From: Paracidovorax cattleyae
GTDB lineage: Bacteria > Pseudomonadota > Gammaproteobacteria > Burkholderiales > Burkholderiaceae_C
Direction: 5' to 3'
Assembly (NCBI RefSeq): GCF_900104515.1
Contig: NZ_FNJL01000007.1
Span: 1-64,000, forward strand
Length of the DNA: 64,000 nucleotides
Shown in pieces: positions 15,651 to 25,526 of this stretch. A model generated the notes under the pieces. The model was not told where the DNA came from. It was given only the letters and a program-made list of their open reading frames with translations, and ran no database searches. How positions within the stretch are numbered: the stretch's first letter is position 1; every line of letters starts with the position of its first letter. Made by a program: the position numbers and the translations under genes.

Positions 15651-18344
15651 TCACAACTGGTGCGCCACCAGCTTGAAATCCGGATCGTCCGGGTAGGCAC
15701 GCACCTCGAAGCCCAGCCGGCGCATGAGCTTGAGCATGCTCGGGTTGCCGGCCAGCACCAGCCCCTGGATCTCGGTCAGGCCCTTGTCGCGCGCAGCCTC
15801 CATGATGCTCAGCATGAGCCGCGAACCCAATCCGCGGCCGTTGAAATCGTCGGCCACCACCAGCGCGAATTCGCAGCTGGTCTGGTCCGGATTGGTCACG
15901 TAGCGCGATACGCCCACGATGCGCTCGGTATTGCGGATCTCGCCGTCCTCGCCCACGCTGCGCTCGCGGTGCACGGCCACCAGGGCCATCTCCCGGTCGT
16001 AGTCGATCAGGGTGAAGCGCGCCAGCATGGATGCGGGCAGCTCCGCGATCTGCGATATGTAGCGGAAATACCGGCTTTCCGGCGACAGCTCCTTCACCAG
16101 CCGCTGCAGCATCTGCGCGTCGTCGGGCCGCACGGGCCGCACCAGGAACTCGCCCCCGCCGCGCATCGGCCAGAGCTGCTCGTAGCGTGCCGGATACGGC
16201 AGGATCGCCAGGTGCCCGTAGCCCTCGCTGCGTCCGGTGGCGCCCTGGGCCGTGTCGCGCACCACGATGCGCGCATCCACCGCGACCACGCCGCCGGCAT
16301 CCACGATCAGGGGATTGATGTCCATCTCGCGCAGCTGCGGCAGCGCGCACACCATTTCCGATACGCGCAGCAGGGTCTGCTCCAGCGCGTCGCGGTCCAC
16401 GGCGCTGGCGCCGCGCCATTCGCCCAGCGTCTCGGCCACGCGCGAACGCTCGATGAGCCTGCGCGCCAGGAACTGGTTGAGCGGCGGCAGCTCCATCGCG
16501 CGGTCGTCGATCAGCTCGATCATGGTGCCGCCCGCGCCGAAGGTGATGACCGGCCCGAAGGGGTCGTCGGTCACCAGGCCGATGCAGATTTCGCGGCCGC
16601 GCCGCGCCCGGGCCATCTTCTGCACCGTCACGCCGTTGATGCGCGCACCGGGCTGCAGGCGGGCCACCCGCTGCACCATGTCGGTATAGGCATCGCGCGC
16701 GGCAGTGCCCGAATGGATGTCCAGGGCCACGCCGCCCACGTCCGACTTGTGAGCGATGTCCGGTGAATCAATCTTCAGCGCCACGGGGAAGCCCAGCTGC
16801 GTGGCGATCATCATCGCCTCGTGCGCGCTGCGCGCGAGCAGCGTCTTGGTGACCGGTACCTGGAAGGCCGCGAGCAGCGTCTTGGACTCCATTTCGGTCA
16901 GCACATGGCGGCGCTCGGCCAGCACGCTTTCGATCATCAGGCGCGCGCCTTCGATGTCGGGCTTGGAGAGTGCCGAGAGCGGCGGCGGCGTCTGCTGCAG
17001 CAACTGCTGGTTCTGGTAGAACGAGGCGATGTTGCCGAACGCCCCCACCGCGGCTTCGGGCGTGCGGAAGTTCGGAATGGCGGCGGCGCGCAGCACCTCG
17101 CGTGCCGGCCCCACGGTGGCGTCGCCCATCCAGCACGCGAGCAGCGGCTTGCCCATGAGGCGCTTGGCATCGGCCAGCGCCTGGGCGACCTCGGTGGAAT
17201 CGGTGCCCGGCTTGGGCGAGTGGATGGCCAGCACGCCGTCGATCTGGCGGTCCTTCTCGGCCGCCTCGATGGCGGCGCGGTAGTGCGCCGGTCCGGCCTC
17301 CTCCGACAGGTCGATCAGGTCGGCCAGCGAGGCCAGGGGTGGCAGCTGCGGCGCCAGCGCGCGCGCGGCGTCGGGCGACAGGCGTCCCATCTCCAGCAGG
17401 ATCTCGTTCACCCAGTCGGCGGCGAGCACGCCCGGGCCGCCGCCATTGGTGATCAGGGCCAGGCGCCGGCCCACCGGCCGGTAGCGCGACGCCAGGCACT
17501 TGGCCGCGGAGAACAGCTCCACGAACGAGCGCACGCGCACCGCGCCGGCGCGGCGCAGCGCGGCGTCGAACACGTCGTCGCTGCCCACGATGGTGCCGCT
17601 GTGGGTCTGGGCCGCCTCGTTGCCGGCGGGCTTGCGGCCCGCCTTGAGCACCACCACCGGTTTGGCATTGGCGGCCGAGCGCAGCGCGCTCATGAAGCGC
17701 CGGGCGCTGCCGATGCCTTCCAGATACACCACGATGCTCTGCGTGCGCCCGTCGTTGGCGAGGAAATCCAGCACCTGGGCGATGTCCACGTCGGTGTTCG
17801 GGCCCAGCGACACCACCGTGGAAAAGCCCACGGCATTCTTGTGCGCCCAGTCGAGGATCGAGGCCGTCAGCGCGCCCGACTGGCATACCAGCGCCAGCGA
17901 GCCCTCGCGCGCCAGCGGTCCGGCCGCGCTCGCATTGAGCTGCAGGTGAGGCCGCTGCAGACCCAGCGAGTTGGGGCCGAGCAGGTGCACGCCCTCGCGG
18001 CGCGCGATCTTCTTGAGCTTCAGCGCGCCGTCGGCATCGATGCCGTGGGAAAGCACCAGCGCTGCACGGCAGCCGATGCGGCCGGCGACTTCGAGCGCGG
18101 CGGCCGTGTCCTGCGGCGCCAGTGCGATCACGGCCAGGTCGGCGCGCGTCTGCGCCAGGTCGGCCAGCGTGCCGCTGGTATGGATGTCGAGGAACTGCAG
18201 CGTGCCCGTGAAGCGCTGCGCGCGCAGCGCCTCGTGAAGGGCGCGCGCTGCGGGGGTGAGGGTCTCGGGTGTGTCCGCGCGCCCCGCCAGCACGGCGATG
18301 GAACTGGGCGCGAACAACGGGGTGAGATAGTGCTTGTCGAGCAT
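15651..18344 (-). CDS. Pat/PatZ-type protein lysine acetyltransferase (NDP-forming acyl-CoA synthetase fused to GNAT)
   Basis: An 897-aa protein. Residues ~1-460 form the CoA-binding and ligase-CoA domains of ADP-forming acyl-CoA synthetase (LLGPNSLGLQRPHL, VCQSGALTASILDW, LITNGGGPGVLAAD), ~480-700 the ATP-grasp part (FPVALKIDSPDIAHKSDVGG, DPFGPVITFGAGG, MDINPLIVDAGGVV), and ~735-897 a GNAT acetyltransferase (FNGRGLGSRLMLSIMEAA as acetyl-CoA loop). The order matches Pat, which acetylates and inactivates acyl-CoA synthetases. The segment aligned to the synthetase's phospho-histidine still reads THSGTIVGS, whereas the E. coli PatZ equivalent, as I recall it, lacks this His. The start MLDKHYL is chosen over an ATG 12 codons upstream. 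Confidence 0.85.
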   Translation of the reverse strand: MLDKHYLTPLFAPSSIAVLAGRADTPETLTPAARALHEALRAQRFTGTLQFLDIHTSGTLADLAQTRADLAVIALAPQDTAAALEVAGRIGCRAALVLSHGIDADGALKLKKIARREGVHLLGPNSLGLQRPHLQLNASAAGPLAREGSLALVCQSGALTASILDWAHKNAVGFSTVVSLGPNTDVDIAQVLDFLANDGRTQSIVVYLEGIGSARRFMSALRSAANAKPVVVLKAGRKPAGNEAAQTHSGTIVGSDDVFDAALRRAGAVRVRSFVELFSAAKCLASRYRPVGRRLALITNGGGPGVLAADWVNEILLEMGRLSPDAARALAPQLPPLASLADLIDLSEEAGPAHYRAAIEAAEKDRQIDGVLAIHSPKPGTDSTEVAQALADAKRLMGKPLLACWMGDATVGPAREVLRAAAIPNFRTPEAAVGAFGNIASFYQNQQLLQQTPPPLSALSKPDIEGARLMIESVLAERRHVLTEMESKTLLAAFQVPVTKTLLARSAHEAMMIATQLGFPVALKIDSPDIAHKSDVGGVALDIHSGTAARDAYTDMVQRVARLQPGARINGVTVQKMARARRGREICIGLVTDDPFGPVITFGAGGTMIELIDDRAMELPPLNQFLARRLIERSRVAETLGEWRGASAVDRDALEQTLLRVSEMVCALPQLREMDINPLIVDAGGVVAVDARIVVRDTAQGATGRSEGYGHLAILPYPARYEQLWPMRGGGEFLVRPVRPDDAQMLQRLVKELSPESRYFRYISQIAELPASMLARFTLIDYDREMALVAVHRERSVGEDGEIRNTERIVGVSRYVTNPDQTSCEFALVVADDFNGRGLGSRLMLSIMEAARDKGLTEIQGLVLAGNPSMLKLMRRLGFEVRAYPDDPDFKLVAHQL

Positions 18345-18598
18345 GGCGGGCAGCGGTCCCGCGGAGAAGGCGCGGGACAAGGAACGGTCTGCCGTCGATT
18401 GTGCGCCACAGGAATCGCCGTGCGCTGCGCGGTGTCAGAACGTGTGCACGGGACCGGCGTCACGTTCCCGGGGTAACTCCGGATGGATGTCAAGGCACGG
18501 ATTCTGCTTAATCGCACGCTACCGCAGAGCGCGCGGGCCATTCCGGTGCACGGTCCGGTGCGAGATGCCGATCAGCTACTCCTTTTTTGAGCCAGACC

Positions 18599-19534
18599 AT
18601 GGGTGTGCTTGACTATTCCACATCGGAGGTCGAAGCCGAACGTCGCTTCGACTACTGGAACGACGTTGTCTGCCGGCATTGCGTCTCCGCCGCGAGCAAG
18701 ATGCTCGGCCAGGGTCCCTTCGATGCCCGGCTGCAGGTGCGCTCGCTGGGGGCTGTGGACGTGAGTTCCATGGCGGCACCGTCCCACCACTGGACCCGTG
18801 CCGCCACCCACCTGCGCAGCGGCCCGGACGACGACCTGTGGCTCGCCCTCATGGCCGACGGCGAGGCGGGGATCCGGCAGCACGACCGATGCGCGGTCAT
18901 GGGCCAGGGCGACATGGTGCTGTACGACGCGGCGCGGCCCTTCGGCTTCACGCTCTCCGCGCGCTCCCTGCACCTGCTGCGCCTGCCGCGCCGGGCCCTG
19001 CTGCAGCGCTGCCCGGGGGCCGAGCGGCTCACGGCGCTGGTCATCGACCCCAGCCAGCCCGCGGCCGTCCCGCTGCGCACCATGATCGAGCAGGCGGCCT
19101 CCATCGATTTCGACCGCACCCGGGCGCATGCGGGCGCCCAGGTCGGCAGCACCCTGCTGGACCTGGTCGCCGTGGCACTCGAGCTGCAGATGGGCGACGA
19201 TGCGGTGCGCCCGGGCGAGCACGATCTCCATGGCCGCATCGTGACCTACATCCAGCGCCATTTCGACGATGCGGAACTGTGCCTGGACAGCCTGGCGGCC
19301 GCGCATGGCGTGTCGTCGCGCACCGTCACCCGGGCATTCGCGCGCCATGCGCACACGCCCATGGGCCTCGTCTGGCAACTGCGCCTGGAGGCCAGCCAGC
19401 GCGCCCTTGCAGAAGGACGCTCCCGCAGCGTCACGCAAGCCGCGTTCGACCATGGCTTTTCCGACGTGTCCCACTTCAGCCGTGCGTTCCGCAAGGCCTT
19501 CGGCTGTGCGCCGCACACGCTGATACGCGGCTGA
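18599..19534 (+). CDS. AraC-family transcriptional regulator
   Basis: A 311-aa regulator with an N-terminal AraC-like ligand-binding domain (residues ~1-180) and two helix-turn-helix motifs in the last 100 residues (LDSLAAAHGVSSRTVTRAF and VTQAAFDHGFSDVSHFSRAF, with the PHTLIRG end). A TTG four codons upstream is an alternative start with a CT-rich leader. It stands alone and in the same direction just before the amidase-nitrile hydratase genes, so it is the likely activator of that cluster. A GC-rich hairpin closes the gene. Confidence 0.85.
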   Translation: MGVLDYSTSEVEAERRFDYWNDVVCRHCVSAASKMLGQGPFDARLQVRSLGAVDVSSMAAPSHHWTRAATHLRSGPDDDLWLALMADGEAGIRQHDRCAVMGQGDMVLYDAARPFGFTLSARSLHLLRLPRRALLQRCPGAERLTALVIDPSQPAAVPLRTMIEQAASIDFDRTRAHAGAQVGSTLLDLVAVALELQMGDDAVRPGEHDLHGRIVTYIQRHFDDAELCLDSLAAAHGVSSRTVTRAFARHAHTPMGLVWQLRLEASQRALAEGRSRSVTQAAFDHGFSDVSHFSRAFRKAFGCAPHTLIRG

Positions 19535-19554
19535 CCGGCCGCCACCGCGGCCGG
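19535..19554 (+). terminator. GC hairpin after the AraC gene
   Basis: CCGGCCGC-CACC-GCGGCCGG, a perfect 8-bp stem with a four-base loop starting directly after the stop codon. No T run follows at once, so termination would be weak or Rho-assisted. It separates the regulator from the nitrile cluster. Confidence 0.4.
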
Positions 19555-19790
19555 CCACACCGCAGGCCGCTCCTCCTTTTGCCAATACACCCGGCCAGGC
19601 CTGAATGACGGGCAGGCGCCGCTGCCGCATGGCGGCATGCCAGGCCCCGTGTCCTTCCCGGACAAACGGTGCGTCCTCGCCAGTCCAGTGCTCCGGCCGC
19701 GGCGGACATACCTTAGACACATCGGCGCAGTGCGGAACCCCAGTCTGTCCGTCCGCCGATATCCACGGTAACGCAGCGAGGAGCACACAA

Positions 19791-21191
19791 TTGGCGCACA
19801 CGGAACTTCACTATCTCGAACTGCTGGAAGTCGGCAGGCAGATCCAGTCGCGAGAGCGTTCGTCGCTGGAGGTCACGCAGGCCATGCTGGAGCGCATCGG
19901 CCGCATCGATGCGAAGCTGCACAGCTACGCCACCCTGATGGCGGACCACGCGCTGCGGGATGCGCGGCAGGCCGATGTGGACATCGCAGCCCACCGCGCA
20001 CGCGGGCCGCTGCACGGCGTGCCGATCGCGGTCAAGGACCTTCTCTGGACGCAGGGGGTCCCATGCGCCCATGGCATGACGATCCACAGGGACTATCGGC
20101 CCCGGGAGGACGCCACCGCCGTGCGCCGCCTGCGCGAGGCTGGCGCGGTGCTGCTGGGCAAGCTGCAGCAGACGGAAGGTGCCTTCGCCGACCACCATCC
20201 CCAGGTCGTCGCACCGCTGAATCCCTGGGGCGACACGCTGTGGCCGGGTGCTTCATCCAGCGGCTCCGGCGTGGCCACGGCGGCAGGCCTGTGCTTCGCC
20301 TCGCTGGGCACGGACACGGGCGGTTCGATTCGCTTCCCGTCGGCCGCGAACGGCGTGACCGGACTGAAGCCGACCTGGGGCCGCGTGAGCCGCCATGGTG
20401 CCTTCGAGCTGGCGGCTTCTCTCGACCATATCGGGCCTATCGCGCGCAGCGCGGCCGATGCCGCGGCGGTGCTGCAGGTCATCGCCGGCGCCGACCCGAA
20501 GGACCCTACGGCCAGCCAGGAACCCGTGCCCGACTACCTCGCGCAGATGACCCGGGGCCTGACCGGCCTGCGCGTGGGCATCGACCATGCCTGGACGCTG
20601 GACCGGGCGGACGGCCCGACGAAGGCTGTGCTGCAGTCGGTGCTGGACCTGATCGAACCGCTGGGAGGCAGCCTGCGCGAGGTGGACTTCCCCGACGCCG
20701 AGCAGGCCCTGCAGGACTGGACACCGATGTGCGCCGTGGAAACCGCCGTGGCGCACGAGGCCACCCACCCTGCTCTCGCGGCCGAATACGGTCCGGGCCT
20801 GTCGGCGGTGATCGAGATGGGCCGCCAGATCAGCGCGACCGAGTACCAGAAGCTCTGGCTGCGACGCGCCGAATTCCGCGGCCGCGTCAATGCCGTCTTC
20901 AAGGATGTGGACCTGCTGCTCATCCCGGCCACGGCGGTGGCCGGCGCCAGCATGGAGCTGATGACACGCTTCGGCACGGATGCCCAGCTCTTCTCCGACA
21001 TGCTGCGCTACACCTGCCCTTTCGACTCCACGGGCCATCCCACCATCACCCTGCCCGGCGGGCGCACGCCCGGCGGTGCGCCCGTGGCCTTCCAGTTCGT
21101 CGCGCCGCACTTCGCCGAAGCGCTGCTGGTGCGCGCCGGCTGGGCCTGCCAGCGCGCCACCGACTGGCACCGGCTGCATCCGGCGCTCTGA
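19791..21191 (+). CDS. Amidase (amidase-signature family)
   Basis: A 466-aa hydrolase converting amides, here presumably those made by the nitrile hydratase, into acids and ammonia. The Ser-cisSer-Lys triad is visible: Lys in VPIAVKDLLW (about 82), the Ser cluster in PGASSSGSG (155-157) and the nucleophile in GTDTGGSIRFP (179). Homology starts at a TTG (LAHTELHYLE) preceded by GAGGAG at seven bases; no nearby ATG is in frame with homology, and the longer frame upstream is unconserved. Next to nitrile hydratase in Pseudomonas and Rhodococcus the same enzyme type is found. The 256 bases before it contain no gene and should hold the cluster promoter. Confidence 0.9.
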   Translation: MAHTELHYLELLEVGRQIQSRERSSLEVTQAMLERIGRIDAKLHSYATLMADHALRDARQADVDIAAHRARGPLHGVPIAVKDLLWTQGVPCAHGMTIHRDYRPREDATAVRRLREAGAVLLGKLQQTEGAFADHHPQVVAPLNPWGDTLWPGASSSGSGVATAAGLCFASLGTDTGGSIRFPSAANGVTGLKPTWGRVSRHGAFELAASLDHIGPIARSAADAAAVLQVIAGADPKDPTASQEPVPDYLAQMTRGLTGLRVGIDHAWTLDRADGPTKAVLQSVLDLIEPLGGSLREVDFPDAEQALQDWTPMCAVETAVAHEATHPALAAEYGPGLSAVIEMGRQISATEYQKLWLRRAEFRGRVNAVFKDVDLLLIPATAVAGASMELMTRFGTDAQLFSDMLRYTCPFDSTGHPTITLPGGRTPGGAPVAFQFVAPHFAEALLVRAGWACQRATDWHRLHPAL

Positions 21192-21246
21192 CACCCGGCG
21201 GCGCTCTTTCTTCCCTTGTGTTTCCCGAACCTGCAGGAGATATCCC

Positions 21247-21849
21247 ATGCCCCACGATGCCCATCCCACCGTTGACACCACCACGCCGGCGCAGCGCGCC
21301 TTCGCGCTGGAGGCGGCACTGAAGAAGAAGCATCTCATTCCCGAAGGCTACATCGAAGGATTCAAGGATCTGCTGGGCCGCCAGTTCAGCCCCGCCAACG
21401 GCGCGCAGGTGGTGGCGCGCGCCTGGACCGATCCGGCCTACCGCGAACTGCTGCTGCGCGACGGCACCGCCGCCTGCGCCGAATACGGCTTCACCGGTCC
21501 GCAGGGCGAATACATCGTGGCCATCGAAGACACGCCCACGGTGAAGAACGTCATCGTCTGCAGCCTGTGCTCATGCACCAACTGGCCGGTGCTGGGCCTG
21601 CCGCCCGAGTGGTACAAGGGCTTCGAGTACCGCGCCCGCCTGGTCCGGGAGGGGCGCACGGTGCTGCGCGAACTGGGCACCGAGCTGCCCGACAACGTCA
21701 CGGTGCGCGTCTGGGACACCAGCGCCGAAACGCGCTACCTCGTGCTGCCGATGCGCCCGGCAGGCACCGGGCACATGGACGAAGCGCAACTGCGCCAGCT
21801 CGTCACCAAGGACGTGCTCATCGGCGTCGCCCTGCCCCGCGTGGCCTGA
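21247..21849 (+). CDS. nthA: Nitrile hydratase, alpha subunit (Fe-type)
   Basis: A 200-aa subunit that carries the metal site for hydration of nitriles to amides. The metal-binding claw is VCSLCSC (Cys 105, 108, 110; Ser 109). The Ser at position 106 (CSLC, not CTLC) is the mark of the non-haem iron class rather than the cobalt class; two cysteines would be oxidised after folding. The following [20 protein letters not shown] also matches the Fe-type. The ATG has CAGGAGA at about ten bases. It is followed after 63 bases by the beta subunit. Confidence 0.95.
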   Translation: MPHDAHPTVDTTTPAQRAFALEAALKKKHLIPEGYIEGFKDLLGRQFSPANGAQVVARAWTDPAYRELLLRDGTAACAEYGFTGPQGEYIVAIEDTPTVKNVIVCSLCSCTNWPVLGLPPEWYKGFEYRARLVREGRTVLRELGTELPDNVTVRVWDTSAETRYLVLPMRPAGTGHMDEAQLRQLVTKDVLIGVALPRVA

Positions 21850-21912
21850 GGCCGCACCCCGCTCCCCCGCAAATTCCCCCATCACACCCCCACGCTCCCA
21901 CGGAGATTCGAC

Positions 21913-22614
21913 ATGGACGGCTTTCACGATCTCGGCGGCTTTCAAGGCTTCGGCAAGGTGCCGCACACCATCAACAGCCTGGACTACCAGAAGGTTTTCA
22001 AGGAAGACTGGGAACACCTGGGCTACTGCCTGCTGTTTCTCGGCGCGGCGCACCTGCAGAAGTTCAGCATCGACGAGGTGCGCCATGCCGTCGAGCGCAT
22101 CGATGTGCGCCAGCACGTCGGCACGCGCTATTACGAGCGCTACGTCATCGCGGTGGCCACGCTGCTCGTGGAAACGGGTGTGCTCACGCAGCAGGAACTG
22201 GACGAGGCCCTGGGCTCGCCCTTCAAGCTCGCCAATCCGGCCCACTCCCCAGGCCGCGCGGCGTTGGCCGGGCGCGCCCCGTTCGAGGTCGGCGACCGCG
22301 TGGTGGTGCGCGGCGAATACTTCAGCGGCCACATCCGCTGCCCGGCCTACGTGCGGGGCAAGCAAGGCGTGGTCCTGCACCGCACCACGGAAAAATGGCC
22401 ATTCCCCGACGCCATCGGCCACGGCGACGCCACCGCCGAGCACCAGCCCACCTACCATGTGCAATTCAGCGCCCGCGACCTCTGGGGCAGCGCTGCCGAC
22501 GACGGGCTGGTGGTGGTGGATCTGTTCGAGAGCTATCTCGACAAGGTGCCTGCCGACGGCACGGCTGCGGCCCCTGCGGAGCGCCGTCCGGCAGCGCAGA
22601 CCGTCGCGGCATGA
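21913..22614 (+). CDS. nthB: Nitrile hydratase, beta subunit
   Basis: A 233-aa partner subunit with the family start MDGFHDLGG and the conserved [31 protein letters not shown] and C-terminal SH3-like barrel ([26 protein letters not shown] in pieces: [32 protein letters not shown]). It supplies arginines that stabilise the oxidised cysteines of the alpha subunit. The C-terminus ends in an Ala/Pro tail longer than usual. Its stop codon overlaps the activator start (ATGA). Confidence 0.94.
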   Translation: MDGFHDLGGFQGFGKVPHTINSLDYQKVFKEDWEHLGYCLLFLGAAHLQKFSIDEVRHAVERIDVRQHVGTRYYERYVIAVATLLVETGVLTQQELDEALGSPFKLANPAHSPGRAALAGRAPFEVGDRVVVRGEYFSGHIRCPAYVRGKQGVVLHRTTEKWPFPDAIGHGDATAEHQPTYHVQFSARDLWGSAADDGLVVVDLFESYLDKVPADGTAAAPAERRPAAQTVAA

Positions 22615-23888
22615 CGGCAGTGCTCCATGCCGCAAGGCCTGGCGAGTTGGCCGGCAGCCCGGCCACGCCGCTGCCGCCCCGGCTGCCCGTCACGGTGCTT
22701 TCGGGCTTCCTGGGTGCGGGCAAGACCACGCTCTTGCAGCACATCCTGCGCAACCGCAGCGGGCTGCGCGTGGCCGTCGTCGTCAACGACATGAGCGACG
22801 TGAACATCGACGCCGGCGACCTGCGGCGCGATGTGGCCCTGCACCGCGGCAGCGACGAGCTGGTGGAAATGACCAACGGCTGCATCTGCTGCACGCTGCG
22901 CGCCGACCTGCTGGCATCGGTGAGCACACTGGCCCGGGAAGGCCGCTTCGATTACCTGCTGATCGAATCCACCGGCATTTCCGAGCCGCTGCCGGTCGCG
23001 GAGACCTTCGCCTTCCTGGATACCGGCGGCTTCTGCCTCAGTGAACTGGCGCGGCTCGACACCCTCGCCACCGTGGTGGACGGCAGCCGGTTCCAGGCAT
23101 GGCTGGCCGCGCCCGACACCGTGCCCACGGCCGGCGGCACGGCCCGGCGCCCGCTCGCCGCCCTGCTCACCGAGCAGGTGGAGTGCGCCAACGTGATCCT
23201 GGTCAGCCGCTGCGACCTGATCGGCGAGGCCGGCTTTGCCGAAGTGCGCGCCCTGCTGTCGGCCCTCAACCCCGCAGCGCGCATCGTGCCAATGGTGAAC
23301 GGCCAGGTGGACCCGCGCGAACTGCTGGACACGGGGCTCTTCGATCTGCCCAGCCTCGCCCGCGCACCGGGCTGGATGCGCCGCATGGACGCGGCCGACC
23401 AGGGTGAGCCAGAGTCGGACAGCTTCAGTATTGCGTCCTGGGTGTACCGCGAGCGCGCGCCCTTCCACCCGCAACGCCTGCTGGACTGGCTCGGCCGTCC
23501 CTGGCCCCGGGGACGGCTCCTGCGCTGCAAGGGCTACTTCTGGATGGCCAGCCGGCCTGCGGAGACCGGCATGCTGGTGCAGACCGGCGGCGCGTTCCGC
23601 TGGGACTACGTCGGCCGCTGGTGGCGATTCGTGCCCCGTGACGCATGGCCGGCTGACGAGCCCCGCCTCGCCGCCGTCCTGCAGCACTGGCAGGAGCCCA
23701 CGGGCGACTGCCGCCAGGAAATCGTGTTCATCGGCCAGCACCTCGATCACGACGCGCTGCGCCGCGAGCTCGACGCCTGCCTGCTCACCCCTGCCGAAAT
23801 TGCTGAAGGGCTGGATACCTGGCCCCTGCTGCCCGGCGCTGCGCCCTTCGATGCCCGCGCCGGCCTGGGCGACCGCCCCGGGCCGTGA
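22611..23888 (+). CDS. Nitrile hydratase activator, CobW/P47K-type GTPase
   Basis: A 425-aa metallochaperone of the G3E GTPase family needed to load iron into the hydratase. P-loop [10 protein letters not shown] (31-40), the metal-binding CICC (NGCICCTL, 91-94), base-recognition VSRCD and the C-terminal CobW domain ([35 protein letters not shown]) are all present. Its start overlaps the beta-subunit stop by four bases, securing co-translation. The order amidase, alpha, beta, activator matches the Fe-type clusters of Pseudomonas chlororaphis and Rhodococcus (recalled). Confidence 0.9.
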   Translation: MTAVLHAARPGELAGSPATPLPPRLPVTVLSGFLGAGKTTLLQHILRNRSGLRVAVVVNDMSDVNIDAGDLRRDVALHRGSDELVEMTNGCICCTLRADLLASVSTLAREGRFDYLLIESTGISEPLPVAETFAFLDTGGFCLSELARLDTLATVVDGSRFQAWLAAPDTVPTAGGTARRPLAALLTEQVECANVILVSRCDLIGEAGFAEVRALLSALNPAARIVPMVNGQVDPRELLDTGLFDLPSLARAPGWMRRMDAADQGEPESDSFSIASWVYRERAPFHPQRLLDWLGRPWPRGRLLRCKGYFWMASRPAETGMLVQTGGAFRWDYVGRWWRFVPRDAWPADEPRLAAVLQHWQEPTGDCRQEIVFIGQHLDHDALRRELDACLLTPAEIAEGLDTWPLLPGAAPFDARAGLGDRPGP

Positions 23889-23915
23889 AAACCCGCCCCC
23901 AGAAGGAGTCCTCAT

Positions 23916-24394
23916 ATGGAATCAGCGATTCCCCCGCGCCTGCAATGCCCCCGCTCACTCTCTCTCGCGCCGCGTGGCGGACGACTACCAGCCGCCCTTT
24001 CCGATGTGGGTGGCACGTCCGCAGCCCGACCTGCAGCAGGTAGTGATGTCCTATTGCGGCATCCAGTACCAGGGCGAAGCGCAGAAGCCGCGCGCCCTCG
24101 CCGTGCTGCGCGAATGGGTCGCCGCCTTCGGCGCGGAAGACGGCCCCCCTGCAGCACGACCTGACACACCACGTCGATGCCCAGGGTTACGACAAACCCA
24201 TCGCCGTCGGCTACTGGCGCGACCCGGCCGCCCACCGGCGCTGGATGCAGGCGCCCGCACAGGTTGACTGGTCCTTCTTCAGGGTCGCCGCCGGGCTTTC
24301 CAAACTCCGGCTCTACCATGAGGTGTCGGTCAGCGACGGCCCCAGCCAGCACTTCGAGTACATACAGTGCCACCCGGCCACCGGAATCGCGACG
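23916..24394 (+). pseudogene. oxd: Aldoxime dehydratase remnant
   Basis: Fragments of a haem aldoxime dehydratase (aldoxime to nitrile) in three frames. Frame A starts at an ATG with AGAAGGAG upstream and reads MESAIPPRLQCPR. A frameshift near 23945-23960 leads to frame B (RRVADDYQPPFPMWVARP up to AAFGAEDGP). A second shift in the C run near 24145 gives frame C (LQHDLTHHVDAQGYD, AVGYWRDPAAHRRW). At about 24270 the text jumps from QAPAQVDW directly to SFFRVAAGLSKLRLYHEVSV, skipping roughly 200 residues of the ~350-residue enzyme, including the haem-ligand region. The catalytic-type His in LYHEV remains. It cannot work. Confidence 0.85.
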
Positions 24395-25481
24395 GCCAGC
24401 GGGCCAAATGGACTTTCGAGCGACTGCCGCAGGCCTCGGCCCGCCTCGCAGGCCATTTCCACGCGCAGGGCACGCATCTCGGGCCTGCTGCCGCGCACGC
24501 CGAACTGCTCGTCACCCTCCTGACGGATCGGCGCGGTCTATCAGCCGCTCTTCACCGCCTTCGGTCCCAAGGCCATCGAGCACCGCGTGCAGATGGCGGC
24601 GTCGAAGCTGGTGGTGACCGATGCCGCGCAGCGCCCCAAGATGGACGACGTGGCCGGCGCGCCACCCGTGCTCACCGTGGGCGGGGATTTCCGGCCGATG
24701 GCTGGATGCCTGCCCGCCCCACTTCGATCCCGTGCTGCGCAGCGGGGACGACCCGTTCCTGCTGACGTTCACCTCCGGCACCACCGGCCCGGCCAAGCCG
24801 CTGGCCGGGCCGCTCAAGGCCGTCCATCGCCTTCGTCGGCTCCATGCGCGAACCTGGCCGATCCGGGCTGGGCCTACGGCCTCTACGACGCGGTGACCGG
24901 GCCGCTGGCCGTGGGGCATGCCACCACGTTCTACGAAGGCCCCTTCACCGTGGAAAGCACCTGCCGCATCATCCGCGAGCTGGGGGCCAGCCGGGCACCC
25001 TGGCGGTGGACGTGGTGCAGTCGCCGCTCTTCTCTGGTTCGGCGGCTACGAGGGCACGGCGCGCCAGCCGTTCCTGGGTCACTATTACCTGAGCGGCGAC
25101 ACCGTGGAGCTCAATGACGACGGCAGCATCAGCTTCGTCGGCCACGCGGACGACGTGATCACCACCTCGGGCTACCGGGTCGGCCCGTTCGACGTGGAAA
25201 GCGCGCTCATCGAGCATCCCGCCGTCATCGAGGCTGCGGTGATCGGCAAACCCGATCCCGAGCGCACGGAACTGATCAAGGCCTTCGTCGTGCTGCATGC
25301 CGGCTTCCAGGGCGACGACATCCTGGCCGAAGCCCTGCGCCAGCATGTGCGCAAGCGGCTGTCCGCCCACGCCTACCCGCGGGAGATCGCCTTCGTCCGC
25401 GAACTGCCCAAGACACCCAGCGGAAAGATCCAGCGCTTCCTGCTGCGGCGGCAGGAGGTGGCGCAGGCACAACCCGGCTGA
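24395..25481 (+). pseudogene. Acyl-CoA synthetase remnant (AMP-forming)
   Basis: Recognisable pieces of an acyl-CoA synthetase in several frames: RAKWTFERLPQASARLAGHF near 24400, YQPLFTAFGPKAIEHRVQ near 24540, FLLTFTSGTTGPAKPLAGP near 24760 (ATP-binding motif), WAYGLYDAVTGPLAVGHATT near 24870, and a longer intact C-terminus from about 25040 (GHYYLSGDTVELNDDGSIS, DDVITTSGYRVGPFDVESAL, LPKTPSGKIQRFLLRR). Several frameshifts and missing middle segments (the part between the SGTTG core and the YLSGD motif is far too short) make it non-functional. In intact aldoxime-nitrile clusters this enzyme activates the acid released by the amidase. Confidence 0.8.
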
Positions 25482-25526
25482 GCGGCCAGGCGATGGGCCC
25501 GATGGTGTCCATCGCCGTTTCCCTCT

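Noticed and set aside
19100-19534. AraC gene as a transposon-borne regulator
   Set aside because: No repeats or mobility genes are nearby and base composition matches its neighbours.
23916-25481. Sequencing error as the only cause of the oxd/acyl-CoA synthetase frameshifts
   Set aside because: Single shifts could be errors (C run near 24145), but the missing ~200 residues of oxd and the short synthetase core cannot.
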